Shown: one piece after another, positions 36,890 to 45,891 of the stretch
Layout of the letters: each line of letters opens with the position of its first letter
How positions within the stretch are numbered: position 1 is the first letter of the stretch
Assembly (NCBI GenBank): GCA_013289835.1
Contig: JABCZG010000009.1
Coordinates: 102,053 to 166,052 of the forward strand
Source: Acidobacteriota bacterium
GTDB taxonomy: Bacteria; Acidobacteriota; Terriglobia; Acidiferrales; UBA7541
DNA length: 64,000 nt
Direction: 5' to 3'
Position numbers and translations under genes: made by a program
Notes under the pieces: generated by a model
The model's database searches: none
What the model was told of the DNA's origin: nothing
The model's input: only the letters and a program-made list of their open reading frames with translations

Positions 36890-38311
36890 ATGAAGAGTGC
36901 GTATAACGGAAAATCCATTCCGCCGGATGGCAAGCCCATTGGGTATAGCGGCGGCGAATTGCAGGTGCCGGACACGCCCATCATTCCCTTCATTGAGGGC
37001 GACGGAACGGGGCGCGATATTTGGAAGGCGTCGCGGCGCGTGTTTGATGCGGCGGTGGAGCAGGCATATGGCGGGAAGAAGCGCGTGGCGTGGTTCGAAG
37101 TCTTCGCGGGGGAGAAGGCGTTCAAGACCTTCAACGAATGGCTGCCGACCGATACGGTGGACGCCATTCGCGATTTTCGCGTGGCGATTAAGGGACCGCT
37201 GACCACTCCGGTAGGCGGGGGGATTCGCTCGCTAAACGTGGCGTTGCGGCAGCTTCTGGATCTGTATTCCTGCGAGAGGCCTGTGCGCTATTTCAAGGGA
37301 GTTCCCTCCCCTGTCCGTGAGCCGGAAAAGATGGATGTGTTCATCTTCCGGGAGAACACCGAGGACGTGTACATCGGGATTGAGTGGAAATCCGGCACTC
37401 CCGAAGTCAAAAAGCTGCTGGAATTTCTGAATAACGACATGCTGAAGGACGGGAAGAAGCAGATTCGCTGGGACTCGGGTGTGGGAATTAAGCCAATTTC
37501 GCCTACGGGAACGAAGCGGCTGGTGCGGCGCGCAATTAAATATGCGCTGGCGAACAAGCGCAAGAGCGTCACGCTGGTGCACAAGGGCAACATTCAGAAA
37601 TTCACCGAAGGGGCGTTTCGCGACTGGGGCTACGACTTGGCGCGCGAGGAGTTCCGCGCGCAGACGATCACCGAGCGGGAAAGCTGGATCGTGGACAATC
37701 TCGACAAGAATCCGGCGCTGACTGTGGAGCAGAACGCGGCGCTGGTCGAGCCCGGACTCGAACAAGCCACGGATGCATTCAAGAAAGCAATCTATTCCGA
37801 AGTCAAGCAGACGCTTGACGCGATTTACGCGACGCATGGGAAAGGCCAGTGGAAACAGAAGTTGATGGTTAACGATCGCATCGCGGACTCTGTGTTTCAG
37901 CAAGTCTTGCTGCGCGCGGATGAATATAGCGTGCTGGCGACGACGAACTTGAACGGCGACTATCTTTCCGATGCCTGCGCGGCGCAAGTGGGCGGGCTGG
38001 GAATGGCGCCGGGCTCGAATATCGGCGATGGATTTGGCGTCTTCGAAGCGACGCATGGCACGGCGCCGAAATATGCGGACAAGGACGTGATCAATCCGAG
38101 CTCGGTGATGCTCTCAGGCGCGATGATGTTTGAGTTTCTGGGATGGAAAGAAGGCGCGACGCTTATCGAAGATGGAATCGCGCGGACCATTCAGCAGAAG
38201 CGCGTGACGTATGACCTTGAAAGGCTGATGCCGGGCGCGACCAAGGTGGGAACGGCGGCGTTTGCGTCGGCGATCATTGAGAATATGAAGGGTGTTGCTG
38301 CGGCGCGTTAG
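36890..38311 (+). CDS. icd: Isocitrate dehydrogenase (NADP+)
   Basis: Citric-acid-cycle enzyme converting isocitrate to 2-oxoglutarate. It has 473 residues (E. coli 416). Motifs: [71 protein letters not shown] and [20 protein letters not shown]. The phosphorylatable Ser site of E. coli-type enzymes corresponds to the RSLNVALR block. malate dehydrogenase follows, so a citric-acid-cycle pair is likely. Confidence 0.96.
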   Translation: MKSAYNGKSIPPDGKPIGYSGGELQVPDTPIIPFIEGDGTGRDIWKASRRVFDAAVEQAYGGKKRVAWFEVFAGEKAFKTFNEWLPTDTVDAIRDFRVAIKGPLTTPVGGGIRSLNVALRQLLDLYSCERPVRYFKGVPSPVREPEKMDVFIFRENTEDVYIGIEWKSGTPEVKKLLEFLNNDMLKDGKKQIRWDSGVGIKPISPTGTKRLVRRAIKYALANKRKSVTLVHKGNIQKFTEGAFRDWGYDLAREEFRAQTITERESWIVDNLDKNPALTVEQNAALVEPGLEQATDAFKKAIYSEVKQTLDAIYATHGKGQWKQKLMVNDRIADSVFQQVLLRADEYSVLATTNLNGDYLSDACAAQVGGLGMAPGSNIGDGFGVFEATHGTAPKYADKDVINPSSVMLSGAMMFEFLGWKEGATLIEDGIARTIQQKRVTYDLERLMPGATKVGTAAFASAIIENMKGVAAAR

Positions 38312-38315
38312 ACAA

Positions 38316-38376
38316 GGCAAAGAAAGAAAAAGATAACGCAGAGACGCTGAGGACGCAGAGGGTTCGCAGAGAAGAG
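38316..38376 (-). repeat. Dispersed CTCTGTG-type repeat, copy 7 (inverted)
   Basis: Read on the plus strand: gaaagaaaaagataacgcag, agacgctgaggacgcagagg and gttcgcagaga, the reverse complement of the family consensus. It lies between icd and mdh. Confidence 0.75.
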
Positions 38377-38399
38377 TTCTGGAACGGGCGAGGAGAGGA

Positions 38400-39341
38400 A
38401 TGAGCAGAAAAAAGGTGACGGTGGTGGGGGGCGGTTTCGTGGGATCGACCACGGCGCAGCGGATCGTGGATATGGAGCTGGCGGACGTGGTGCTGACGGA
38501 TATTTTGGATGGACCTCCGGCAGGCAAAGCGCTGGACATGATGGAATCGGGGCCGATTACGCGGACGGATTCGCACGCGACAGGTATTTCCACCGCGAGC
38601 GGGGATTATTCGGCGACGGCAGGCAGCGACGTGGTGGTGATCACCGCTGGGTTTCCGCGCAAACCGGGAATGAGCCGCGACGATTTGTTGAAAGCCAACT
38701 ACGACGTCGTAAAGGCCGTCATTGAGCAGATCGTGAAGCATTCCCCGAACTGCATCCTCGTGGTAGTGACGAATCCTCTGGATGCCATGGCGCAGGCGGC
38801 GCTCAAGATCAGTGGATTTCCGAAGAACCGCGTGCTGGGCATGGCGGGCGTGCTGGATTCCGCGCGCATGAGCACGTTTGTGGCGATGGAATGCAAGGTC
38901 AGCGTGGAGAATGTGCATTCGTTTGTGCTCGGGGGACATGGCGACGACATGGTGCCTCTGCCGCGGTATTCGACGGTGGCGGGAATTCCCCTCCCCGACC
39001 TGCTTCCCAAGGAACGTATCGACGCGATCGTGGAGCGCACGCGCAAGGGCGGCGCGGAAATTGTGAACCTGCTCAAAACTGGCTCGGCCTACTACGCGCC
39101 GTCAGCTGCGGCCGTCGAAATGGTAGAAGCCATTCTTAAGGACAAAAAGAAGATTCTGCCGTGCGCGGTGTACCTCGACGGAGAGTACGGGATAAAGGGA
39201 TTGTTCGTCGGCGTGCCGGTGAAGCTTGGCGCCAAGGGCGCGGAAGAAATCATCCAGATCAAGCTGACGGCGGAAGAGAACGCCGCGTTGCAAAAGTCGG
39301 CCGCGTCGGTGAAAGAGCTTGTGACGGTGCTCGGCTTATAA
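38400..39341 (+). CDS. mdh: Malate dehydrogenase (lactate-dehydrogenase-like type)
   Basis: NAD enzyme interconverting malate and oxaloacetate. It has 313 residues. The NAD loop is [13 protein letters not shown] and the substrate-binding Arg lies in the [13 protein letters not shown] block. The later [17 protein letters not shown] and the catalytic His in [14 protein letters not shown] are clear. Type as in Chloroflexus or Bacillus. It stands 88 bases after icd. Confidence 0.96.
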   Translation: MSRKKVTVVGGGFVGSTTAQRIVDMELADVVLTDILDGPPAGKALDMMESGPITRTDSHATGISTASGDYSATAGSDVVVITAGFPRKPGMSRDDLLKANYDVVKAVIEQIVKHSPNCILVVVTNPLDAMAQAALKISGFPKNRVLGMAGVLDSARMSTFVAMECKVSVENVHSFVLGGHGDDMVPLPRYSTVAGIPLPDLLPKERIDAIVERTRKGGAEIVNLLKTGSAYYAPSAAAVEMVEAILKDKKKILPCAVYLDGEYGIKGLFVGVPVKLGAKGAEEIIQIKLTAEENAALQKSAASVKELVTVLGL

Positions 39342-39400
39342 GGCAAGCGTTCAGAGTGAACGTGCGAAACTAGCCGCATAGCTCTGCGCGCCGGTGCGCG

Positions 39401-40486
39401 CTACCAACCGAAGAGTTTGCTCGCTCCAACAACCAGCGCCAAAGTGAATACAGCAATGGCCACTTCGCCGATGGCACCGACGGCGAAGGGACGAAGGCCT
39501 TGCTTGCGCATGTCCTTGAAATTGGTGCGAAGGCCAACGCCGGCGAACGTTAGCAAAAAAGCCCACCGCGAAAGATTGGCGAGCGCGCCCACCTGATCTT
39601 TGTTGAAGAAATGGTAGGTCGCGAGGACGGAGATCAGCAGAAATCCCAGGACGAACTTGGGAAACTTCTGCCAGAGGAATGCGGCCTTGTTCCCCACCGC
39701 TTGCGCCTGCCCTTTGCTGGCCCAATAAATGGCATACGCGAGCACAACGAAGCCGATCATGGCGTTCCGCGTGGACTTGACGAGAACCGCGAGCTTGCCG
39801 GCGGCGTCGGAGTACAGCGCGCCTGCAGCCGTCGCTTCGGCGGTGTTGTCTACGCCGAGGCCGGCCCAGAGGCCGTAGGCGCGGTCGCTCAGGTGAAGAA
39901 AATGGCCAATCACCGGAAACGTGAAAAGAGCCAGAGCACCGAGCGCGAGAATCGCGGCGATGGAGAACGAAGAATCTTCGTCGTCGGCCTCGATCGCGCC
40001 TTTTGTTGCAATGATCGCGCTGACGCCGCAAACAGCGGAGCCTACAGCGAGCAGCGTCGTCAGCTTGGGCTTGAGCTTGAACAGCCGGCCAAGGAAGGTC
40101 ATGAACGCGAGCGAGCCGACGATCTCAATCGCGACGAGTACCAGGCTGACGCCGCCAAGTTTCAATATGTCGCCCAAGAGAAAGCGCGCACCAAGCAGCA
40201 CGATGCCCGCCTTTAGCCAAAATTCATAAGTGGCGACGCCACTGCGAAAAATCTCCGGCACGCCCGCGGTATTCGAGATGGCCAAGCCAAGAACAATCGC
40301 CCACAGGACGTATTCGATGTTCGGAAACGTCCAGTGATGCGCCTTGGCATACGCGCCCACGTTCTGCTCGAGCAGTTTGCCCGCATAGCCGATGGCCGCC
40401 AGCAAAAGCACGCCGGGGATCACGCGCAAGAATCGCAATGCCGGCTGTACCGGCTGGACCTGGGGAACGGTAACGACATCAGCCAT
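39401..40486 (-). CDS. YeiH-family putative sulfate exporter (UPF0324)
   Basis: 361 residues, about ten membrane segments. Family blocks: ILLGARFLLGDILKLGG, LLAVGSAVCGVSAIIATKGA, LWAGLGVDNTAEATAAG and FLLTFAGVGLRTNFKDM. The YeiH family is annotated as a putative sulfate exporter, and here it ends an operon with sulfite reductase and SUMT, consistent with sulfur oxyanion handling. Transport direction and substrate are not proven. The upstream neighbour is a 43-residue membrane peptide. Confidence 0.9.
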   Translation of the reverse strand: MADVVTVPQVQPVQPALRFLRVIPGVLLLAAIGYAGKLLEQNVGAYAKAHHWTFPNIEYVLWAIVLGLAISNTAGVPEIFRSGVATYEFWLKAGIVLLGARFLLGDILKLGGVSLVLVAIEIVGSLAFMTFLGRLFKLKPKLTTLLAVGSAVCGVSAIIATKGAIEADDEDSSFSIAAILALGALALFTFPVIGHFLHLSDRAYGLWAGLGVDNTAEATAAGALYSDAAGKLAVLVKSTRNAMIGFVVLAYAIYWASKGQAQAVGNKAAFLWQKFPKFVLGFLLISVLATYHFFNKDQVGALANLSRWAFLLTFAGVGLRTNFKDMRKQGLRPFAVGAIGEVAIAVFTLALVVGASKLFGW

Positions 40487-40515
40487 GACTCATCCTCTCC
40501 ACTTTCGAAGAATTC

Positions 40516-40647
40516 TTACCAGGGGACGTGCTTGAACACACCCGCGCGGATCAACAGAGCCGCGAGAAGCGCCAGCACGACGGCCCAGCTGTCCAACGAT
40601 AGCTTCCAACGACTTTCCTTAGTGCCTGCTTTTGCTTTTGCACCCAT
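40516..40647 (-). CDS. 43-residue single-helix membrane peptide in the sulfur operon
   Basis: Sequence begins MGAKAKAGTKESRWKLSLDS, continues with a hydrophobic helix WAVVLALLAALLIRAGV, and ends FKHVPW. AAGGAG lies 7 bases before the ATG. It sits between SUMT and the YeiH-family gene: 17 bases after the SUMT stop and 29 before the yeiH start. The short cytoplasmic N-terminus is basic and one membrane span follows. It may be a small partner of the YeiH transporter; no named family is recognised. Confidence 0.7.
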   Translation of the reverse strand: MGAKAKAGTKESRWKLSLDSWAVVLALLAALLIRAGVFKHVPW

Positions 40648-40664
40648 CTTTGGCTCCTTCGCAG

Positions 40665-41438
40665 TCAGACCACGCGTTCACGTGGCGAAATCCGATTCGC
40701 TTTTTCCCCGTGCCAGAAGGGCTTGCCAATCTCCGCGACATCTCGAGAAGCCACGCGACCCACGATCAAGAGAGCCGGCGCGGGAAGTTTTTCCTCGCTC
40801 GCAAGGCGGGCGATATTGGACCATCGAATTTCCTGCTGCGGGCCGGAAGCTCCGGAGACAATCACGCACGGAAGGTCGGCAGACAAGCCGCCATCGCGCA
40901 AACGCTCAGCCACTTCGGCATAATCGGCGCCGGGCATGTAGAGAACCAGCGTGCTGGTGCTGCCGACGCAGCCCCAATCCATCGCGCTGGCATCGCTTCC
41001 CCTTGAAAACGTACTGAGCAAAATCTGCGAAGCGACTCGGCGGTCGGTAAGCGAAATGCCAGCGGCCGCAGCTGCTCCCAGTGCTGCGGTAATTCCTGGC
41101 ACGATTTCGTAACGAACACCTGCTTTGCGCAAAGCTTCGATCTCTTCCCCGGCGCGGCCGAAGACGGAAGGATCCCCGCCCTTAAGCCGAACAATTTTCT
41201 CTCGCGTTTCCGCGTAGGAGATCAGCAGCGAATTGATTTCGTCTTGTGTAAGCAGCTTCTTGCCTGCGCGTTTGCCGACGTCAATGATCTTTGCCGTGGG
41301 AGAAATCAGCGCCAGAACCTCGCGGCTCACCAGCGAATCGTGAAGCACGATGTCTGCGCTCGCGAGCAGTCGCACCGCCTTCAAGGTCAGCAATTCTGGG
41401 TCCCCGGGTCCCGCGCCGACGAGGGAGACCTTTCCCAT
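40665..41438 (-). CDS. cobA: Uroporphyrinogen-III C-methyltransferase (SUMT)
   Basis: Transfers two methyl groups from SAM to uroporphyrinogen III, making precorrin-2 for siroheme. It has 257 residues. Motifs: VSLVGAGPGDPELLTLKAV, VRLKGGDPSVFGRAGEE and YEIVPGITAALGAAAAAG, with IVGRVAS near the end. It is next to the siroheme-dependent reductase gene and most likely feeds that enzyme's cofactor. Its ATG is overlapped by the stop of a 25-residue ORF (TGATG). Confidence 0.95.
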   Translation of the reverse strand: MGKVSLVGAGPGDPELLTLKAVRLLASADIVLHDSLVSREVLALISPTAKIIDVGKRAGKKLLTQDEINSLLISYAETREKIVRLKGGDPSVFGRAGEEIEALRKAGVRYEIVPGITAALGAAAAAGISLTDRRVASQILLSTFSRGSDASAMDWGCVGSTSTLVLYMPGADYAEVAERLRDGGLSADLPCVIVSGASGPQQEIRWSNIARLASEEKLPAPALLIVGRVASRDVAEIGKPFWHGEKANRISPRERVV

Positions 41439-41515
41439 CAGGCGGCTCCCAGGCTCGCGACCGGAATGTCTTTCGCCGAGTCCAACATTGTTTTGTGAGT
41501 GAGGAAAAGAATCAT
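41438..41515 (-). CDS. Possible 25-residue coupled small ORF between the reductase and SUMT
   Basis: MILFLTHKTMLDSAKDIPVA followed by SLGAA and a stop that overlaps the SUMT start (TGATG). A GAGGA occurs 8 bases before its ATG. It may only be a translational relay for SUMT, or chance. It shows no motif. Confidence 0.3.
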   Translation of the reverse strand: MILFLTHKTMLDSAKDIPVASLGAA

Positions 41516-41527
41516 TTCACCAGTCCT

Positions 41528-43288
41528 CTACGCCACGCACTCGCCGCGGCCGAGCTTCAGCGAATACGTTTCGGTGTCGCCCCAATCCACAAAGAGATCC
41601 TCGGAGGCGTTCGTTACGTCGGTGAGCGGGCGGATGCGGGCGATGATGTCATCGTCCGGAGTTCGCGCGACCCATTGGGAGAAGGATTCCGCCGGTTGAC
41701 GGTCGTACTTGTAAAATGCAAGGAGTTCCCGAATGATCGCGGGAATGGGCTTGGCGGGAACGGGCAGGACCTGCCGCCCAAACCGCACGCCACTCGCGTC
41801 CACTTTGCCGCCGAGCAAAAGTTGGTAATACGGAGCTTGTTGCTCGCCGATCTTTCGAGCATTTCCGTAAAATCCGATATCGGCAATGTGATGATGGCCG
41901 CAGGAATTGGGGCAGCCGCTGATCTTGATGCGGATTTTCTGGATTTCGGGATCGGTCTCGCCGGCCAGTTCATGCGAGAGAACTTCGGCGAGTGTGAGCG
42001 AGCGGGTGATGCCCAGATTGCACGTGGTGGCACCGGGGCAACCCGTGGCGTCGGAAATGGTGCGCGCGCCGGGAGCAGCCAGGTCCAGCTTGCGAAGTTC
42101 GTCGTAAATGGCGCGCACGCGGTCAAAGGGTACCCAGGGAATCACGAGATTCTGATTCACGGCCAGCCGCACGCCCTTCAGTTCGTTTTTCTCCAGCAAC
42201 TCCGCAAGGTTTCGCAGCTGGTTGCTGTAAACCGTTCCCGCGGAAAGCTTGATCCATATTGCGCCGTAGCCAGCCTGTCGCTGGGGCGTTAGGTTCGTCT
42301 CCGCCCAGCGGTCGTACTCGGGATCATCCTTTGGTTCGTTCAAGGAAATAGATAGCGGAATCGAGGCGATGGTAACCAAAGCAGGCTGGATCGGCGTCGG
42401 CACAACAAATCTCTCAGCGGGAGCCTGAGAGACTTCGCGTTTTTCGAAAACCAGACGCCGGAGTTCCTCGATGCCCTTGTCGCGGAGAACGAATTTCAGG
42501 CGTGCCTTAAACTTGTTCTTGCGGTTTCCTGTTTCCGTAAAAACGCGGAGAACCGCTTCGATCGTGGGAAGGAGTTCTTCTTCCGGCACAAATTCGGAGA
42601 GCACAGCCGCTTCCGTGGGCAAGCTGCCCAGTCCGCCGCCTACCAGGACCTTGAAGCCGCGGCGTGCCGTGCCATTCTCGCCGCGAACCTGCGCTATTAA
42701 GCCAACATCATGAATGCCCGCAACGGCGCAATCGCCGTCATTCTCGCATCCCGAAAAGGCAATTTTGAATTTGCGCGGCAAGTCGTGGAAATCCGGATGA
42801 CGCAACAGGTAGCGCGAAACGCCCAGGGCATACGGCGTCACATCGAATGCTTCCGTCGCGCAAACGCCGGAAATCGGGCAGGCCGTGACGTTGCGCACGG
42901 TATTCCCGCAGGCTTCGCGCGTGGTGAGGCCGGAGTCGGCGAGCAAGCGCATGGCCGCAGGCACGTTCTCGAGCTTTACGAAGTGGAATTGAATGTTTTC
43001 GCGCGTGGTCAAGTGGCCGCGGCCAGTCGAGAATTCGTCGCCAATCTGAGCCAGGACGCGAAGTTGCTGCGCCGTCAGGACCCCAGCGGCAATCTTTACA
43101 CGGAGCATCTGAAAACCGGGCTGGCGTTGCCCGTATGTGCCGTGCTTCAGTCGGAAGGGGCGAAATTGCTGGTCCGTGATGGCCCCGGAACGAAGTTCCT
43201 CGACCTTTTCTTCAAAGCGGACAATCTCCGCTTCGATAGCTTCGCGGCTGTGTCTTTCTTCCACTTCGACTGGCGTTGCGACGGGCAT
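41528..43288 (-). CDS. Siroheme nitrite/sulfite reductase (ferredoxin type)
   Basis: 586 residues from the ATG at 43288, preceded by GGAG with an 8-base spacer. The frame is open up to 43348, but that part is the T run of the attenuator terminator, so it is not the start. Two homologous halves are present. The 4Fe-4S/siroheme Cys residues of the C-terminal half are in TGCPGATTCNLG (near 414-420) and SGCPNSCGHHHI (near 458-462). The first half also has Cys pairs (TACPISGVC, SGCENDGDC). With SUMT and YeiH alongside, sulfite reduction to sulfide for cysteine seems likelier than nitrite reduction. Confidence 0.92.
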   Translation of the reverse strand: MPVATPVEVEERHSREAIEAEIVRFEEKVEELRSGAITDQQFRPFRLKHGTYGQRQPGFQMLRVKIAAGVLTAQQLRVLAQIGDEFSTGRGHLTTRENIQFHFVKLENVPAAMRLLADSGLTTREACGNTVRNVTACPISGVCATEAFDVTPYALGVSRYLLRHPDFHDLPRKFKIAFSGCENDGDCAVAGIHDVGLIAQVRGENGTARRGFKVLVGGGLGSLPTEAAVLSEFVPEEELLPTIEAVLRVFTETGNRKNKFKARLKFVLRDKGIEELRRLVFEKREVSQAPAERFVVPTPIQPALVTIASIPLSISLNEPKDDPEYDRWAETNLTPQRQAGYGAIWIKLSAGTVYSNQLRNLAELLEKNELKGVRLAVNQNLVIPWVPFDRVRAIYDELRKLDLAAPGARTISDATGCPGATTCNLGITRSLTLAEVLSHELAGETDPEIQKIRIKISGCPNSCGHHHIADIGFYGNARKIGEQQAPYYQLLLGGKVDASGVRFGRQVLPVPAKPIPAIIRELLAFYKYDRQPAESFSQWVARTPDDDIIARIRPLTDVTNASEDLFVDWGDTETYSLKLGRGECVA

Positions 43289-43330
43289 GACCTTGGCTCC
43301 AAATTCCCTATTCGGAAAACTGTTGCGACT

Positions 43331-43373
43331 AAAAACAAAAAAACCCACTAAACCAGGCTTTCTGGCTCGTGGG
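43331..43373 (-). terminator. Intrinsic terminator (attenuator) in the leader of the sulfite reductase operon
   Basis: On the minus strand: CCCAC, then a nested CCAG...CTGG stem, then GTGGG followed by a run of seven T, G and five more T. It lies between the cysteine-rich leader ORF and the reductase start. Its 5' arm holds GCCAGA, which can pair instead with TCTGGC in the leader ORF (43424-43429), so competing structures are possible. Confidence 0.8.
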
Positions 43374-43402
43374 CTTCGGAAACTTAAAATTCAGCTAAAC
43401 GC

Positions 43403-43498
43403 TTAAGTCCGGAAACTCCTCTGGCCAGAGATGGAAGTCATGCGACACGCAGCGTTGCACATGCAGGGACAACACATCAGCTGGCAGCAATTCCTCAT
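43403..43498 (-). CDS. Cysteine-rich leader peptide of the sulfur operon
   Basis: 31 residues: MRNCCQLMCCPCMCNAACRM, then TSISGQRSFRT. Cys occurs at 4, 5, 9, 10, 12, 14 and 18. The ATG lies at or within a few bases of the expected transcription start (8 bases after a -10 box), so translation is probably leaderless. Ribosomes would stall here when Cys-tRNA is scarce, changing the folding of the downstream RNA. Position and composition, rather than a conserved family, support this. Confidence 0.8.
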   Translation of the reverse strand: MRNCCQLMCCPCMCNAACRMTSISGQRSFRT

Positions 43499-43506
43499 GA
43501 AAGTAG

Positions 43507-43536
43507 ATAGTACTGTCGCGGCTCCTCGAATGTCAA
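43507..43536 (-). promoter_or_regulatory. Sigma-70 promoter of the sulfur operon
   Basis: Minus strand TTGACA (43536-43531) and TACTAT (43512-43507), spacing 18. The transcription start is expected near 43498-43501, at the leader peptide ATG. Confidence 0.8.
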
Positions 43537-43602
43537 AGGCTAACCCGCACAAAGATTAGATGCAGCGAATTCAAAAAAGTAATCAATGCCGGGCCGAAAT
43601 TC

Positions 43603-44394
43603 TTAGGGATTGGCGGCCTTTGGAGCCGTCTTCGGCATTGCCGCTGGCTTCCCGGAATCCGCCGTCGCCGGGGAGATGATGATGGCCGTCTTGATGTAAT
43701 CCAGCTTGGGGTAGTTTTTGTCGAGGTACGCCTTGCCCTTTTTGGCGATCAGGTCCTGGTAGTCATCTGGGGTGCTGTCGCCGTATTGGTCGTACATCAT
43801 CTCCACGACTTTCATTCCCTGGTCGTCGATCACGCCGAAGGGCGAGAACCCCTGGTGATCCAGGCTGGCCGCGTTGTCCTTGAGATTGATGAACATTTGC
43901 GTCGAGCGCGTGTTCGGCTTTGAAGTTTTGGCGTAGGTGAGGTAGCCCCGCTTGTTGCTCTGCGTGACGGGCTCATCCTTCAGATTGGCGTTCTCCCAGG
44001 CCGCCGAGACGGGCGGATACGAGCTGAGGCCGAACTGCACCACGAAGCCGGGTACTACGCGGAAGAAGCTGGAATTGTCGAAAAAATGATGCTTGGCCAG
44101 GTTATAGAAGCGGTCCGCGCCGAGCGGCGCCCAGGCGCGGGTGACGGTGACGACGAAATCGCCGCGCGTGGTGGTGAATTTCACCTGGAATGTATCTGGG
44201 GCCTTATCCTTAAGCAGGGCTGGCCGAAGCAAGGCACGGTCATACGCCGCGTGTGACGCGGTGGTTGTCGAAGTCCCGGACTTTGGCGCGGTGGACGTCT
44301 TCGGCTGCGCAGGAGCCTGCGCTGGTGTTTGTGCGACTGCATTGGTGGCACATCCCAGTAGCCCTGCAAGAATCAGTACGGCAGATTTTCGCAT
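43603..44394 (-). CDS. Exported cyclophilin-type peptidyl-prolyl isomerase
   Basis: 263 residues. Signal peptide (VLILAGLLGCATNAVAQ), a Pro/Thr/Ala linker to about residue 60, then a cyclophilin domain with FFRVVPGFVVQFG (catalytic Phe/Arg/Gln pattern), RGYLTYAKTSKPNTRSTQMF and FGVIDDQGMKVV, and a further Pro/Ala tail. The GC of Cys at 15 could mark a lipobox. It assists folding in the periplasm. Confidence 0.93.
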   Translation of the reverse strand: MRKSAVLILAGLLGCATNAVAQTPAQAPAQPKTSTAPKSGTSTTTASHAAYDRALLRPALLKDKAPDTFQVKFTTTRGDFVVTVTRAWAPLGADRFYNLAKHHFFDNSSFFRVVPGFVVQFGLSSYPPVSAAWENANLKDEPVTQSNKRGYLTYAKTSKPNTRSTQMFINLKDNAASLDHQGFSPFGVIDDQGMKVVEMMYDQYGDSTPDDYQDLIAKKGKAYLDKNYPKLDYIKTAIIISPATADSGKPAAMPKTAPKAANP

Positions 44395-44440
44395 TTCGAT
44401 TCCCTCTCTCCTTATAAAACGAATTTCCTGAACGACTCTG

Positions 44441-45679
44441 TTACTTTTGCGGCAGGGCGCTGAGTTCGCCGCTCACGCGTTCCACGTCCGTCATGAGCCG
44501 GAGAGTATTTTCGCCGAGAATCTTCTTTACGTCACCTTCCGAGTAGCCTTTTTGCAACAGGGCTTCCGTGATGCGCGGGAGCTTCGAAGCATCTTCCATG
44601 CCATACGGCATGTTCGCGCCGTCGAAGTCCGAGCCGAGGCCGACGTGGTCAATCCCGGCGACTTTGACGGCGTGGTCAATGTGCTCGATGATTTTGGTGT
44701 AGTCCACGCGCGGGAATTTGCCCTGTTCGACGTACTCGCGCGTGAGGCGGTCGCCTTCGATTAGCTGGCAGCCTTCGTTTTCGCCGCAGCGCTTCGTCAC
44801 TTCCAGTCCAATGGCTTTGTTCAACTCCGGATTGGCTCTCTCGGCGTTGCGGAATTCCTGACTGAGGAAGCCGATGTGATAGTTGATCTGCACCACGCCG
44901 CCCTTCGCCGCCAGGTCCTTCATCATCTGGTCAGTCATGTTGCGGGGCGCGTCGCAAATGGCGCGGCAGGAGGAATGCGAGGCTATCAGCGGAGCCTTGC
45001 TCACTTCCAGCGCATCGTAGAAGGTTTTGTCGCTTACATGCGAAATGTCCACCATCATCCCGAGGCGGTTCATTTCACGAACGACCTCCTTGCCGAAGTC
45101 GGTCAAGCCGTTGTGAACGGCTTTGTCCGTGGAAGAGTCGGCCCATTCGTCGTTACCGCTGTGTGTCAGCGTCATGTAACGAACGCCCAGCGCGGCGTAG
45201 CTGCGAAGGACGCCGAGGTCGCTGTTGATCATGTGGCCGCCCTCGACGCCCATCAACGTGGCGATTTTGCCCTGTTTGCGCGCTTCGCGTATTTCGGCGG
45301 CAGTCGTTGCAAGAACCAGATCGTTCGGGTGCTTTCGGACTTGTTCGCGGACAGCGTCAATTTGAACAAGGGCACGATCCACGGCTTCCGGGCCAGTAAT
45401 TTTGCTCGGAATCCAGATGGAAAAGAAAATCGCGCTGAGATTTCCTTCTCGCATACGCGGAATATCAATGCTGCCGGCTGCGTTGCGCGGTCCGAGGTCA
45501 AACTTGCCGTCCCGGAAACGCTGGGTCGTGTCGTCATGCGTGTCGACGACGATGGAAGAAAAATGCAGCTTCTTGGCGCGCGCGGAAATATCGTCCGCCG
45601 TCACGGCCGCCGCCAGGAAAGCAGCGGCCGAAACAAGGATTCCAGCCGCAAGGAATGTTCGTAACATTTCAACTCTCAT
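44441..45679 (-). CDS. M19 membrane dipeptidase (renal dipeptidase family)
   Basis: 412 residues; a signal peptide starts at the first or fifth Met (MLRTFLAAGILVSAAAFLAA). Zinc ligands sit in DTHDDTTQRF (the usual HxD), GVEGGHMINSDLG (Glu), DISHVSD (His) and IASHSSCRAI (His). The later VGLGSDFDG is the substrate-side Asp block. It hydrolyses dipeptides, possibly D-amino-acid containing, outside the cytoplasm. A 212-base gap upstream separates it from sdhB. Confidence 0.94.
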   Translation of the reverse strand: MRVEMLRTFLAAGILVSAAAFLAAAVTADDISARAKKLHFSSIVVDTHDDTTQRFRDGKFDLGPRNAAGSIDIPRMREGNLSAIFFSIWIPSKITGPEAVDRALVQIDAVREQVRKHPNDLVLATTAAEIREARKQGKIATLMGVEGGHMINSDLGVLRSYAALGVRYMTLTHSGNDEWADSSTDKAVHNGLTDFGKEVVREMNRLGMMVDISHVSDKTFYDALEVSKAPLIASHSSCRAICDAPRNMTDQMMKDLAAKGGVVQINYHIGFLSQEFRNAERANPELNKAIGLEVTKRCGENEGCQLIEGDRLTREYVEQGKFPRVDYTKIIEHIDHAVKVAGIDHVGLGSDFDGANMPYGMEDASKLPRITEALLQKGYSEGDVKKILGENTLRLMTDVERVSGELSALPQK

Positions 45680-45891
45680 TTCTCCGCAGAGCCTGCACCA
45701 TCTCTCACTGGGTCAGAAGTCCCCGGCTGACTTTTTCCGTTTGCTCCATCCACAAACACGCCGCGAAACGCAGGATAAATGGGGTCACGTTTCGCTACTT
45801 CGGAAGACGAGAGATGATCGCTTCAAATGTCGGTGAGATTCTAACTCAAGCACCGCTGCAGCGGCGCGCAAAAACCGCCCGAAAGGCGTGC

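Noticed and set aside
43289..43348. Upstream start of the sulfite reductase at 43348
   Set aside because: The extension is translated from the T run of the attenuator terminator; the ATG at 43288 has a ribosome-binding site.
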